Source of the DNA: Viscum album
Lineage: Eukaryota > Streptophyta > Magnoliopsida > Santalales > Viscaceae
DNA length: 64,000 nt
Assembly (NCBI GenBank): GCA_963277665.1
Contig: OY728121.1
Location: forward strand, 957,254,097 to 957,318,096
Reading direction: 5' to 3'
Numbering within the stretch: the first letter of the stretch is position 1; every line of letters begins with the position of its first letter. Both the position numbers and the translations under genes were made by a program. The notes below the pieces were generated by a model, which saw nothing but the letters and a program-made list of their open reading frames with translations, was not told the DNA's origin and did no database searches. Positions 38,818 through 49,591 of the stretch are shown here, in pieces.

Positions 38818-39576
38818 TCACACTTTTTCTTGAATTCCCACATCATCCTTTTGAGCATCCTTTAACCTTTCCAAAAGAGACGGTTGATCAATCATTTGTG
38901 AAAGGATTGATGATGTTCCCTTCTCTATGATTCCTATTTCCATCTTCATCAAGTCTATGAATATTGGATCCTTCTCAATTCTCATCATTGATAGAATCGT
39001 TGGATCCTTTCTACTTAGGGCATCTTCCACCATGTTCGCTTTCCCTAGGTGGTAATGTATTGAACAGTCATAATCCTGGATGAGCTTTATCCATATTCTC
39101 TGGAACATATTAAGCTCTTTCTGTGTGAATATATATTTAAGACTCTTGTGGTCAGTATATATCTCACATTTCACTCCATAGAGGTAATGCCGCCAAATTT
39201 TCAAGGCAAAGATCACCGCCGCCAAATCCAGATCATTTGTTGGATATTTTTGCTCATGGATTTTCAACTTCCTTGAGGCATAGGATATAAATTTATCATT
39301 CTGCATCAGCACATAGCCTAAACCCTTCATTGAAGCATCACTGAAAACATCAAAAATTTCCCCACTTGTGGGTAAAGTGATCACGGGCGCAGTGATAAGC
39401 CTCCTTTTCAACTCCTTGAAGATTTCTTTGCATTCATCACTCCATGAAAACTTTACTCCCTTTTGAGTTAGCTTGGTAAGAGGGTTGGAAAATCCTGATA
39501 AATTTCTCACAAATCGTCGATAATATCCACCTAACCCCAATAAGCTACGAATATCTATTACCGATGTTGGCCTCAG
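38818..39576 (-). pseudogene. RNase H domain of pol
   Basis: 240-codon open frame. It starts in the RT/RNase H connection (GYYRRFVRNLSGFSNPLTKL), then RNase H: VFSDASMKGLGYVLMQ, YPTNDLDLAAVIFALKIWRH, YLYGVKCEIYTDHKSLKYIF and MVEDALSRK. Of the four acidic residues expected (D, E, D, D), the glutamate in the L-E-L-A-A-V position is Asp here; the others are kept. The frame is the same as the RT frame, separated from it by a single TGA at 39,577-39,579 where Trp is expected. The C-terminal linker ends at a TGA at 38,818. Confidence 0.93.
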
Positions 39577-40383
39577 TCATCCCCCAATTGCATCAATTTT
39601 GGAGGGGTCCACAGATATCTCATTTCTTGTGATGATGTGGCCCAGGAATGAGACCTCCTTCAACCAGAACTCACATCTGCTGTACTTTTCATAGTGCTTC
39701 TCCTTGCGCAAAGTCTCTAGTACAGTTTTTAAATGCTCCTCATGATCCTCCTTGGTTTTGTAGTATATTAGAATATCATCTATAAAGGCTACCAAAAATT
39801 TGTCAAGGTAATCTCTAATGACTCTGTTAATCAAGTCAATGAATGTTGCTATAGAATTGGTGAGTCTGAAAGGAATTAATATGAATTCATAGTGCCTGTA
39901 TCTTGTACGAAAAGTAGTCATGGGGACATCTTCCTTCCTCACCCTTACTTGATAATATCTCGACCGCAAATACACCTTGGAGAAGTATTGTGCCCCACAA
40001 AGCTGATCAAACAAGTCATCGATTCTTGGAAGATTATACTTGTCATTTATCGTGATTTTGTTAAGTTCACGATAATCGATGCAAATTCGCATTAAACCAT
40101 CCTTATTCTTGATGAAGAGGATTGGTGCACCCCATGGTGAAGCACTTGGGCATATAAACCCTTTATCTAGATTCTCCTGTAGTTGTTTCTTCAGCTCTTC
40201 AAGCTCAACAATAGCCATTCTATATGGAGTCTTGGATATTGGTATCACCCCAGGTATATGTTCAATTGAGAACTCAACATCTCTTCTAGGAGGAAGACTA
40301 GGCAGTTCCTCAGGAAACACTTCAGAGAATTCCCTCACAATAGGAATTTCTTCAAGGATGGTTTCTTCCTTGGACTCAATCAT
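39577..40383 (-). pseudogene. Reverse transcriptase domain of pol
   Basis: 268-codon open frame. Motifs in order: [101 protein letters not shown] (active-site F-I-D-D near 39,775-39,787), [20 protein letters not shown] and [15 protein letters not shown]. In motif A the expected D-L-R-S-G-Y-H reads YLRSRYYQ, so the first catalytic aspartate (FSKID) is replaced by Tyr and the Gly by Arg. The enzyme is therefore dead by substitution as well as by stops. It is joined in frame to the protease through a TAG at 40,402. Confidence 0.95.
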
Positions 40384-40401
40384 CTGAACTAGATATGCAT
40401 G

Positions 40402-40950
40402 CTAAAAAGGCAGTAATATCCATGCTTGAGATGATGGAGCTAAAGGAGATTCATCTTCCTCCTTACCCTTGTAAAGAATCTGGGGTCGATTCTCCATATG
40501 GAGTTTGATTTCCCTCTCCTGAAAATTTATGTTGGATCTATATATGGAAAGACAATCCATGCCAAGAATTGCATCAAATTCCACCAGAGGGAGTATGATG
40601 AGGTCCTCCAAGAAATTAAATTCATAGACTATAACATGGGAGGAATTATATTCATGGGATGCAATGATTTCCCAATTTTCCATACACACAGACATCTTTA
40701 CTTCCATGATTTTTGGTGGTGCTGGGATTGTTCTACTAAACATTCGAGATATAAAAGAATGCGTAGAACCTGAATCAAAAAGTATGTTCGCTATTATTGA
40801 ATGAATTACTAGTGTACCTGTCACCACTTCGTTGTCGGGGTTCACTTCGGCAGAAGTGATGGCAAAATCCCCTCCTTTCTTCCTTGGAGGTAGATGGTTG
40901 TCTCCGAAAACCCTTGGATTAGGGAAATGATTTGAAAAATGACCCGGTTC
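40402..40950 (-). pseudogene. Aspartic protease domain
   Basis: Frame 40,845-40,402 (open further upstream to 40,960) contains NILFDSGSTHSFIS, the D-S/T-G active site with flanking hydrophobics, and PLVEFDAILGMDCLSIY, the second conserved block. The domain is about 110 residues, as usual for Ty3/gypsy. The C-terminal linker SPLAPSSQAWILLPF ends at TAG 40,402-40,404, after which the same frame runs into RT. The active site looks intact. Confidence 0.93.
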
Positions 40951-41739
40951 ATTGCATTTTTAGCATTGAACAACGCGTTGAGGTTCAAATGGAGTGTTCT
41001 TCTCCTCTTTCGCATCCACGGGTCTTTCTTGCCGACAGTTAATAGCTAGGTGCCCTTCTCTTACACACCTGAATCATTTTCTCATCCCCTTAAGGCAATT
41101 TCCAGGGTTCTTTTTTCCGCACTTTTGGCAAGTGGGGTCCTGTATCATTTTAGCACCGTTGGATTTATCCATCGGACCAATAGCATTGAAGACTACCTTA
41201 CGCTTCTTGTCCCCATGACACCCCTGTGATTCACTGATCTCCATTTCGACCTTGAGGGCACATTGGAAAATTTCCTCATAGCTGTCGAAGTTACGGATTG
41301 CTAATGCTTTCCACAAGCTAGGCTTCAGCCCACCAAAGAAGCTGTCAACCTTGCATTCGGGGGTAACGAAAAAGCCAGAAGTGAATCATGCAAGACTTGT
41401 GAAGTTTGTCTCATACGCTCTAATAGATTCTTTATCTTTTTTCTTGAGGGAAAGGAAGTCCCTTTCCATCTTAAGCCGGAGGGTGCGCGGAAAATATTTA
41501 TTGAAAAACATCTTCTGGAAATCCTTCCATTCCAATGCCTCGATCTCCTCATCAGGCTTTGTATATTTGATCAACGTCCACCATTGATCAGCTTCACCCT
41601 CCATAAGATAATCTTCCAGGAGAACCTTATCTTGTTCATTACATTGGAGGATGGAGAATGTCTTTTCAATGGAGTTGATCCATTGTTCAGCGATCGTGGG
41701 ATCGGATGATCCACTAAAAGTAGGAGGCATTTGTCTCAT
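40951..41739 (-). pseudogene. Gag core and zinc knuckles
   Basis: The open frame 41,739-41,386 is the retrotransposon gag core: MRQMPPTFSGSSDPTIAEQW, WINSIEKTFSILQCNEQDKV, DYLMEGEADQWWTLI and WKDFQKMFFNKYFP. A TGA at 41,386 interrupts it and the frame resumes in FTSGFF..., then KALAIRNFDSYEEIFQCALK. The nucleocapsid part has CQKCGKKNPGNC (His replaced by Asn), a knuckle whose first Cys is a TGA at 41,074-41,076 (FRCVREGHLAINC), and a second knuckle with a TAA at 40,960-40,962 and its last Cys changed to Phe. All breaks are in frame, leading on to protease. Confidence 0.93.
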
Positions 41740-41767
41740 GAAGCTCTCGATAGCAACTTGTTCTTTC

Positions 41768-41986
41768 TTAGGGGGGGGGGGGGGTTGAACATTCCTCTTG
41801 ACCCGTGTTTCTATTCAAAAAATGATTTAGATGAGAGAGAAGTGTGACAAAGTTCGTGATTCCCACTCCCATTGGATTGGGCATCTCATTAGTACAGTCA
41901 TCACACTGATCTTCACAACGGTTGTTAGCCTGAGTCCTCCAATTACCAAGAATTGGCTGGAATAAAAGGAAAGTTAGGGGTAACAC
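41768..41986 (-). pseudogene. Gag N-terminus, cut off by a poly-C frameshift
   Basis: 72-codon frame beginning MLPLTFLLFQPILGNWRTQA and ending EECSTPPPP in a run of 14 C (minus strand, 41,771-41,784). The following gag sequence (…KKEQVAIESF, then the core) is in another frame, so the length of this run has changed by one or two. The first residues look unlike a gag start; the true start may be at TRANNR-like sequence about 20 residues in. A homopolymer of 14 is also a place where assemblies make errors. Confidence 0.7.
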
Positions 41987-41989
41987 ATA

Positions 41990-42443
41990 AAGGGTAATCC
42001 AAATAAAAAATTTGATGACTTATAAATAAACTTTTATTCCCTTACTCAAGAGTCTATAGGCTTCAATCTAGGCTTTTCATGATATACTTTATAACATATA
42101 TTCGTAGGGGCATTTTTTTAATTCCCTTAATAAGGGTTCATAGTAAGCTTTTGAATTAATTAAAACAAATCTCCCGAGAGTGTTGTAACCAAGAGTGGAG
42201 CACGACCCGTTGTCGTGCACCAGTTCCCGTTCGAGTCTAACTCAAAGCGGTGTTTTCGGGTTTTACCCCTAGGATACATATGTCCCAGAGCCACCTCTAC
42301 CTGCTCGTATCCATACAGGGATGTATTTGTTTCATAAACCACTTACTCAGTACTTACCAAAACTTAGGGATGTTTTTATTATACTTATTCTTGTATCTAA
42401 GTCTTTACTAGGGTTTCTTAATCCAAAAAATAACTAAACCTAT
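41990..42443 (-). other. Untranslated leader of the Tekay-type element
   Basis: About 450 bases between PBS and gag without a conserved frame. A 60-codon frame (42,160-42,342) lies here but has no motif. The sequence is similar in patches to the leader of the left copy at 4,640-4,894. Confidence 0.6.
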
Positions 42444-42455
42444 CCTCTGATACCA
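42444..42455 (-). promoter_or_regulatory. Primer binding site, initiator Met tRNA
   Basis: The minus strand reads TGGTATCAGAGG, 11 of 12 like the complement of the initiator tRNA-Met 3' end. It lies 2 bases inside the 5' LTR, as expected for Tekay-type elements. Confidence 0.9.
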
Positions 42456-42457
42456 TC

Positions 42458-45099
42458 TTTAACAACCCTGCTGTTATTACAAACATAAACATGATTTATT
42501 ACATAATACATCACTTGATAAAATAAAGATGATCGAGAGGTTTAGTGTATTTGGGTCTTAGAATTATTACATAAAAACTTAAAGCATCAAATACAACATC
42601 TTTATTGAAAACATCCTTTACATGACCACTACATTCCCTCGTACTAAGCATTTCATGGGATAACCTGAGGACATGCATAAGAAAAGGGTGAGCTATAAAG
42701 CCCAGTAAGGGAATACACATGGAATAACATGAGGAGTACAATACATGATAAAAAATATGCATATCAATAGAGCACAAGAGAAACATGAACATAAAGGCAG
42801 GATAAAGAATGAAAATCATAACATGGAAATGTGGAAAAAACACTTAACATGGAATTAGCATGAGCTAAGGCTCATTGCACATAGAGAATGAGTAAATCCT
42901 CAATGCACATGAAGCACGAGTAAACCCTCGTTGAACATGAATTAGCATGATTCAACACTCATATCACATGACGTATCAAGATACTATACTTTACCCAATG
43001 CATTGGAGTGCTATAAGGGCGCACCCTTCTTAAACATTACATTTCATGCATAAGTGTGCCACATGGATCATAAAACATGGATTCATAAAAAATAATCATT
43101 TATTACAAGATAAATGAATGTGGAATTCATACATGAAACATTATAATCAATAAGTAAATGTGCATAATGGTGAATACCCTTGATGGAGAAATGGGCATGG
43201 TATTCACTACACAATGCCATTGGCTTAGAAAATCGGTGTAATTTCAGCAGCGTTACGGCGTGACATAAGAATTCAGAAAAAAGATTGATGAGAGAGAAAT
43301 GGGTAAATCATCATATCTTAATGTAATGGAAAGTAATTAGGTCTTATAGATACATGTCCCAACAATTGTAATGTAATTTAGATTGACGATACAAAAATAT
43401 TTCTTGAATGTAAAAGAGGAGAGAGAAGTTCCTTTCGGAATTTCGGCATAGTAACAGTTGTACATGGGAGGCATTTAATGAGAGAGAAAGGGGTATCCAA
43501 TCATTCAAACAATAAGAGGGTAGTATGGGGGATGTGAAAACCCATACCCCAACATTCATAATTTAAATTAAAATGGAAATACAACTTAAAGAAAATTGAC
43601 AAAAATGAGAAAGGAAGAAAAAACCCTTACTTGGAAGTGTGCTTCCAATGGCTAGAGAGAGGCTTGTGAGAGGATTATTGGGAGCTTGGGGAACCTTGGG
43701 AGGATTATAGAGAGATTAGGGAAGAGGTTGGACGAACTCCAAGGGCTTTTAGTGAGGAGGATGTGAGAGCTTTTGTGGGTTTATATTGGAAAGGTGAGGG
43801 AATTCTTTATTATTTAGGTTTGGGTCCCCTTACATTAAATTAATCCAAACCACAAACAATCCCATGGTTTTTGCCCATGGTTTTAGGAAATGGGAAGAAG
43901 AAGAAAAAATATTTTATAAGGCCAAAGTCCGAACTTCTTAAAATAATAAGGTTGCTTATGTGGAGGTGAGTCACACTCCCATGGAAATTAATTTTAAAAG
44001 ACAAGGTGTTTAATAAGTCTTGAGGGGACCATTAATGCTTTGAAAAGTAAGTCAAAAAAACCCAAAATCACATTATTTTAATTTTAAAACATATACTGGC
44101 AAAAAATAAAGATTATAGTATTTTATTACATCACTATTTGGTCATTATGATGTCATAAAACACATTATATCTTTAAACTGTATTTAATTTTTACCCAAAA
44201 ATTTGACTATCTCAGAAAATTATGAAAAATTCACTTTTGGATAATTTCGACGTCCTGATTCCAAAAATAACATTTATTTTATCTAAATAATTTTATAAAT
44301 ATGTTAATTTTCACTTTTAAAATAAAAACCAACATTTATCTAAAATTCACGGGTTTTGACAAAAATGGATTTCAAACCTTAATAAAAATTATAACTGCAT
44401 TCATACAATTATATGATCATTTAAATATAATAAAATTAATCTAATAATAATAATAATATTTTATTAAAATATTATTTAATTCAAAAATCCCTTAATTTAA
44501 TAAAATATATTTGTTAATTAAATAATAACTAAAGACACCATTTGTACTTTAAAAACTATTTACAATGTATCAATAATGACAAGAAATTATATTCATTATT
44601 ATATACACAAATAATGTAAAAGAACATAGTACTACTGATTAGTAACATAACCCCTCAAAACAGCCGCATAAGACCTAAGGGTAAGGTGTGCGATGGTGAC
44701 AGACTCTTGGGGTGGCTCAGATAACATCCCTTGAGTGGTAATATTTATCAACTTACACTTTTCCCGTAGACGGTCCCATTTGAGCTTGAAATAATGAAGC
44801 TCAGCTTGGGCTTGATCAAGAGCGAAGCCCAAGGATGCCACCTCTTTTCTGAGATCTGACAAATGGGCTTCGTATAGGGTAATTCTACTGGATGAGGCAA
44901 TCGCTTCTTTTGTCTGAGTAAATTAGATTTGTAAAAGTCCTATATTAATACTAATCATGTGATCACTGTTCAATAGCTATATTAGCAACGGTCAAAATTC
45001 TTATCATAAAACTAAAGAAACTGACATTTTATATAAACATAAAGAGACATTTAATTAGATCAAGAGGGATTTCCATTAATGAATCTTTGGGTCGTTACA
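42458..45099 (-). repeat. 5' LTR of the Tekay-type element
   Basis: Direct repeat of 34,767-37,405 with the same length within three bases. It ends on the plus strand in gggtcgttaca (minus start TGTAACGACCC) followed by TCATG. It contains the LTR ORF with one stop and a TATA-like box at 43,777-43,787. Confidence 0.93.
44632..44958 (-). pseudogene. LTR ORF copy with one stop codon (5' LTR)
   Basis: Exactly 327 bases from ATG 44,958 to the stop at 44,632, the same length as the intact copy at 36,938-37,264. A TAA at 44,923-44,925 replaces a Gln codon (CAA in the other LTR). The rest stays open and ends LRSYAAVLRGYVTNQ. About one residue in five differs between the copies by eye, so no protein-level constraint is visible since insertion. 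Confidence 0.6.
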
Positions 45100-45104
45100 T
45101 CATG
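45100..45104. repeat. Target site duplication TCATG (right)
   Basis: Matches 34,762-34,766 exactly and lies directly after the LTR end gttaca. Confidence 0.8.
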
Positions 45105-46850
45105 GGTCATCAATGCTCTTGAGTTGAACCATCCATATGGGATGGGAATGGATCCTCGACCACCAGATTGGAACCCTCAAATTATATTAGCGAATGGGTC
45201 CTCTACCTAGAAATTTTTTCCACTCAAATTTTCCACATATTTATGATATTTGGATTTATGATATTAGGATTGATGTAGTATTGGAATCATGAAGAAGAGA
45301 AATGCTTTTCCCACATAGACGTGTTTTGAAGATGCGACGAAAACCATGCAGGCGATCTAGTGCCCCCAAATGCGTATAGTATCAAGGTGTGTTTATTGAG
45401 TTATTTTTATTTGTGTGTTTGTGGAATACACATGAGATTCTAGCCATAATTATAGGATTTCGGAATTTTTGCATACTCTTATTTTATAGGTTGATCTGTG
45501 AGATTGAGATCCCCTTACTATCTAGTTTGGAATTTTTGGACTGAGCATATATATATATATATTTATATATCCTTATTCTATATCCAATACTTGGACATGG
45601 TTACTCTCCATCTAGAAGCTATGAAGACATGTGGGTATGAATTGTGATTTTCATGTTTATCTTCTCATGGTTGGCAGAGTCTACTCTCTTGATATAGGTG
45701 GTGATGACTTAATGAGTAGTTCATCTAATAACTGTGTTTGTCCTCTTGTGTTTGGAATAGAATACAATAACGATTGGTCGTGTTGAGTTATAATCTATTA
45801 ATGTACCTTGTGTATCTACTATCTTCCTCTACCTTTTGTATCTCTTACTACTCCTCATAGCTTTTAAGAAGTTGTACTAGATATGTGTATACTCACCCCT
45901 ACATGGTATTTTCATACACATGTCATGTCTTATGCAAATGAAATACAGGTTGACCATGACTTCAATGGAGCTTAGGGATACTTGGTGCTTAGACCACATA
46001 TGGTAGTCATATCATGGGATTTTGGAGGGGGATTTCGTTGAACTATTTACTTTTCTAGTTTTTTCTTAGTTGGGAACAATATTTTTTTTAAATTAATGTT
46101 TCTCCTTTAATTTTAGATTAAACTACCATAATTTTTTACTATATAGAGGATTAGGGAAGCTTAGTTTATTTTATACCATTTATCCATATGTTACTCTTTT
46201 CCTCTACAATTTTCCATTATGACAGCTATTTGTGTAAATATAGGTACTTAGTAAAATGCCTCTGTGATTTATTTATGCCTTTCGAGCTTGTCACCACCCC
46301 CTTTCCTTCATAGGTGGGATTGGGGTGGTTGCGGATCGAGCCCCAACATGAGTCAAGTCATAATGGATTAGTATTATAGAAAGTTCATTTATTAGAGAAT
46401 TTTATGGACTTATCCCCTTATGTTGATTGGTTGGGTTTTGGAAAATTATATCATTGTGTCTCTAGTGCATATCTAAAACTATGGGATCTAGTGAAGGTAC
46501 AATGGCTGTTGTATCCATCCACTTGGACCTTGACCACCATCTTGTCTACTTGGAAAGCCAATACATTTGTGGTAGGGATTAATTGTACATGAATTACATA
46601 TGATTGAATATTTGAATGTAATTCGTTAGTATTCTCCCCATTTTTGTTGATATATATATATATACTATCTAACCATAGTATGCCTTGGAAACATTTAGGA
46701 TGCCTCATTGATGATAGCCATCTAGGATACCAACTCTGGTTCGTTATGATGATTTTGTGAGCAACAAGCCCTCAGTTCAGTGTCCTTATCGCAACCCCAT
46801 TCCTGCAGGTGGGAAAGTAGGAGTACCTCCACCGGTTGATTAGTATATCA
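45105..46850 (+). repeat. 5' LTR of the outer Ty3/gypsy element, second part
   Basis: It continues the 46-bp array (to about 45,230) and ends tagtatatca just before a PBS. It contains AT microsatellites at about 45,546-45,562 and 46,650-46,664. 46,404-46,592 is an open frame without motif. The end at 46,850 fits the CA rule and PBS position, but cannot be checked against a second LTR. Confidence 0.5.
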
Positions 46851-46862
46851 TCCTATCAGAGC
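46851..46862 (+). promoter_or_regulatory. Primer binding site of the outer element
   Basis: Reads tcctatcagagc followed by agg; 10 of 12 like TGGTATCAGAGC, with the usual ATCAGAGCAGG continuation. It marks the plus orientation of the outer element. Gag similarity begins unusually soon after it, so part of the leader and gag start may be deleted. Confidence 0.6.
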
Positions 46863-46879
46863 AGGATTAGGACCTATGA

Positions 46880-47159
46880 AGGCATATCACACTCCTCAAG
46901 TTTCAACATCAGAGACTGTTAACGTTATGTAGTGATCCAAATACACTAAAATAATAAGACTAGCTAGAGTTGGGGGTGCATGTCTTTATTTTTTTTTATT
47001 CCATGACGTATTAGGTGGTTGCATTGGAATGAAGAATTTTTTATGTAGCATCTAGGTGCTAGTGGATCCTTGTTACATATAAGCATGATGGGTGGACACT
47101 TTCATGGAAAAAATTCAATTATTTGTTCCATGTGTAGTAATACCCCTCCTACTTATTCT
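46880..47159 (+). pseudogene. Gag of the outer element, first part
   Basis: Blocks resembling a chromovirus gag core can be read in changing frames: SDPNTLK (like S-G-x-S-D-P near the domain start), then WTLSWKKFNYLFHV, like the W-x-x-F-x-x-x-F block, followed by two stops and YPSYLF. It stops at the CACTA left end, and gag resumes at 60,897. Confidence 0.5.
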
Positions 47160-47180
47160 CACATAAGTGGAAAAAACATT
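47160..47180 (+). repeat. CACTA left terminal inverted repeat
   Basis: CACATAAGTGG followed by AAAAAACATTT. It aligns with the right end's CACTAGTGAAGAAAATG with one small change in the first pentamer. Confidence 0.65.
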
Positions 47181-47625
47181 TATCACATTGGTATTTTTAT
47201 GTCAGTTTTGTATAACCGATGTGCAAAGATATAAAAAAACAATTTATCAGGTCGGTTATTGTATAAACGACGTGATAAATCGACGAGAATCAATTTTTTT
47301 TTCTTTGGTTATTTTATAACCAATGTAATAAAAAATGTGAAAATCATTATCACATCGGTTATTTTATAACTGACATGATATATCGAATCTAGGCGCTTTA
47401 TCACGTCTCTTATTTTATAACCAATGAGATAAAAGAAAATCTCGGAAATTTATCTCATCGGTTATAAAAGAACGAATGCGATAAAGCGCCATATAGAACA
47501 TCGGTTATAAAATAACCAATGTTATAAATAATTTTCTACATCGGTTATTAAATAACCAACTTTATAAACATAAAAAAATAGTTTATCACATCGATTATCA
47601 AATAACTGACATGATAATGATTTTA
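47170..47625. repeat. Left subterminal palindromic repeats of the CACTA element
   Basis: About nine units of the form tttatcacatcggttatttt + ataaccgatgtgataaa, each an imperfect inverted repeat of about 35-45 bases (for example starting at 47,172, 47,241, 47,351, 47,398, 47,448, 47,490, 47,535 and 47,581). In this superfamily such arrays bind the small transposon protein and bring the ends together. Confidence 0.85.
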
Positions 47626-47639
47626 AATGATTTATCGCG

Positions 47640-48030
47640 CCTCTTATTCAGTCATTCTGTTTTCTTCGATTGAGCAACCTGCAACTCGTCTCTCTCACAT
47701 GGAAAACCTAGAAAGGATTCTTCGAAGTCGTTCCCCCTAGCCTTGTTTTTCCAACATCATTCATCATCTTTATTATAACCAGATCAATCAGGTCGAATCA
47801 TAATACTCTAGTAAGCACTACACATATCAGTTTCATTTTTTCTTTCATGTGATGCCCTAAACTAATTTTTTGAGATGTTATTTTTCTATCTGTGTTCTTG
47901 CTATAGTATAATGTTTCATAGTGTTCATTTATATTAGGCGAATTTATTTTCTGGTAAAATAAACCATGGAAGTTATATCATGCAAGTTTTCGATTTTTGT
48001 GTGTTCTATCAAGTGTGTGTGTGCGTACAT
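47640..48030 (+). promoter_or_regulatory. Likely transcription start and leader of the transposon genes
   Basis: A less AT-rich, pyrimidine-containing stretch (ctcgtctctctcacatggaa near 47,685) lies just inside the subterminal repeats, where CACTA genes normally start. No clear TATA box. Assigned by position only. Confidence 0.3.
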
Positions 48031-49370
48031 AGGGTTTCCAAGGGGGTGGGGGATGTCCAAGTGTGTGGGGGTGTCCAAGGGGGCTATCCTAGGTGGTAGG
48101 GGTGTTCAGGTGCTGTCAAAGTGGGGTTGGTGGTGGTGTCTAGGGGGTTGTGGGCTCTGTCCAAGGGGGTTGGGGGTGTCTAGGGGGGTGTCCGGGAGGG
48201 GTGGGGGCTGTCCAAAGGGGTAGGGGTGTCCAAGTGGTGGGGGTGTCTAGTGAAGGGAGTGGGTTGTCCAAGGGGGTAGGGGGTGTCCAGGTGGGTGGCA
48301 GTGTCCAGGGGGTGGGGCTGTCCAGAGGGGTGGGGGCTGTCCGGGGAGGGGGGCTGTTCAAGGGGAGGGGTTTGTCCCGAGGGGTGGGCTGTCCAACGGG
48401 GTGGCAGTGTCCAAGGGGAGTCTAAGGGTGTGGGGTGGTGTATATGGGGGGAGGGGGAATTCTAATGGGGAAGGGGTGTTCAGGGGTTGGGGGAGGTGTT
48501 GAGGAGTGAGGGGTTTGTCTAGGGGGTGGGGTGTCCAGGGGGGTGTACAATGGGGTAGGGGTGGGGGTGGTGTCTGGGAGGTGGGGCTAGGGGTGTCCAG
48601 GGGGTGTGGGGTGGTGTCCATGGGTGAGTGGGATGTCCAAAGGGGTGTGGGGTATCCTGGTGGGTGGGGGTGTCTAGGGGTGGGGGCTGTCCAGAGAGTT
48701 TGGTGTAGTTCAGGTGGTGGGGGTTGTCCAAGGGAGTCGTGGTGTCTATGGGGTGTCCAAGGGGGTGGGGTTGGTGTCTAGGGGGTGAGGGAGCTTTCTT
48801 AGGGGGTGGGGGTGTCCAGGGGGTGGCAGTAGTGTCCAGGGGGTGAGGGGGTTGTCCAATGGGTGGGGGTGTCCAGTGTGTGTGGGGATGTCCAAGGGGG
48901 TGGAGGTGTCTATGGGTGTCCAGTTGGGTGGCGTCTAGGGGTGAGGGGGCTTTACAAGGGGCTGGGGGTGTCCAGGGGGTGGGGGTGGTGTTCAGATGGG
49001 TGAGGGGGCTGTCTAGAGGGGTGGAGGTGTCCAATGGGGTAGGGTTGGGGGTCGTGTCTAGGGGGTGAGGGGGATATCCATGGGGGTAGGGGTGTCCATG
49101 GGGTGGGGTTTCCAGGGGTAAGGGGGCTGTCCAAGGGTGGGGGCATCTAGGGGGTTGTCCAAGGGTGTAGGGTGTGAGGGAGGGTTCCCAGGGGTGTGGG
49201 GGTGTCCATGGAGGTGGGGTGGTGTCCAGGGGGTCAGTGGGTTGTCCAAGGGGGTATGGGGTATCTAGGCAGTGGAGGTGTCCTGGGGTGGGGGTGTCCA
49301 GGAGGATTGTGGTGTCCTGGTGGTTTCCAAGGGGGTGGGTGGTGTCCAATGGGGTAGGGGGTTGGAGAAC
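48031..49370 (+). repeat. G-rich minisatellite 1
   Basis: About 1.3 kb of variable 17-26-base units of the type gggggtgggggtgtcca, with nearly all G on the plus strand. Many places have four or more runs of three or more G within short distance, so G-quadruplex formation is likely. Long Gly/Trp/Val- and Pro/Thr-rich open frames on both strands are by-products of the repeat. Confidence 0.95.
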
Positions 49371-49585
49371 CCCCTCACCCATCTGGAAACCACTCCTCCA
49401 CCACCTCGACACCACACCCACATGGACACCCCCACCCCCTGGACATGCCCCCACCCCTTGGACACCCCCCCCCCCCCCCCGCGCTTGGATAACCTGGACA
49501 ACCCCTACCCCCGTGGACAGTCCCTACCCCCTTGGACAGCCCCCCCCCCCCCCCCGAACAACCCCTACCCTTTTGGACACCCCTT
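49371..49585 (-). repeat. Inverted segment of the minisatellite, C-rich on plus
   Basis: At about 49,370 the plus strand changes abruptly from G-rich to C-rich units (ccacccctggacacc type), i.e. the same repeat in the opposite orientation. It includes C runs at 49,465-49,480 and 49,540-49,555. The junction ggggttggagaacccc can fold into a hairpin. Confidence 0.9.
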
Positions 49586-49591
49586 GGAATA

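Larger units (their letters stand above)
34767..45099 (-). mobile_element. Tekay/Del-type Ty3/gypsy chromovirus, full length but inactive
   Basis: Length is 10,333 bases, with LTRs of 2,639 and 2,642 bases, PBS, PPT, 5-base target duplication and, on the minus strand, gag, zinc knuckles, protease, RT, RNase H, integrase and a C-terminal chromodomain. The chromodomain after a GPF/Y block, with the E-E-A-T-W-E-L-E ending, is characteristic of the Tekay clade of plant chromoviruses. The gag core to RNase H part keeps one frame and is stopped by nonsense codons only; two or more frameshifts lie in gag N-terminus and integrase. LTRs differ at perhaps one base in eight by eye. It sits inside the LTR of the plus-strand element. 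Confidence 0.93.

Noticed and set aside
37658..40773. Plus-strand frames opposite the Tekay-type gag-pol (for example 38,330-38,593, 39,892-40,387, 40,498-40,773)
   Set aside because: Antisense shadows of the well-supported minus-strand domains.
41325..41587. Frames overlapping gag at 41,325-41,552 (minus) and 41,351-41,587 (plus)
   Set aside because: Shadows of the gag core frame, no motifs.
46721..46845. Possible gag N-terminus before 46,850 (RNPIPAGGKVGVPPPVD)
   Set aside because: It would put gag upstream of the best PBS; the PBS position with its ATCAGAGCAGG continuation is the stronger signal, so this is treated as LTR sequence.
48519..49454. 311-codon minus-strand open frame and many Gly/Trp- or Pro/Thr-rich frames in 48-49.6 kb and 57-60.2 kb
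   Set aside because: They exist because repeat units lack stop codons in several frames; composition follows the repeat and both strands are open at once. Not genes.
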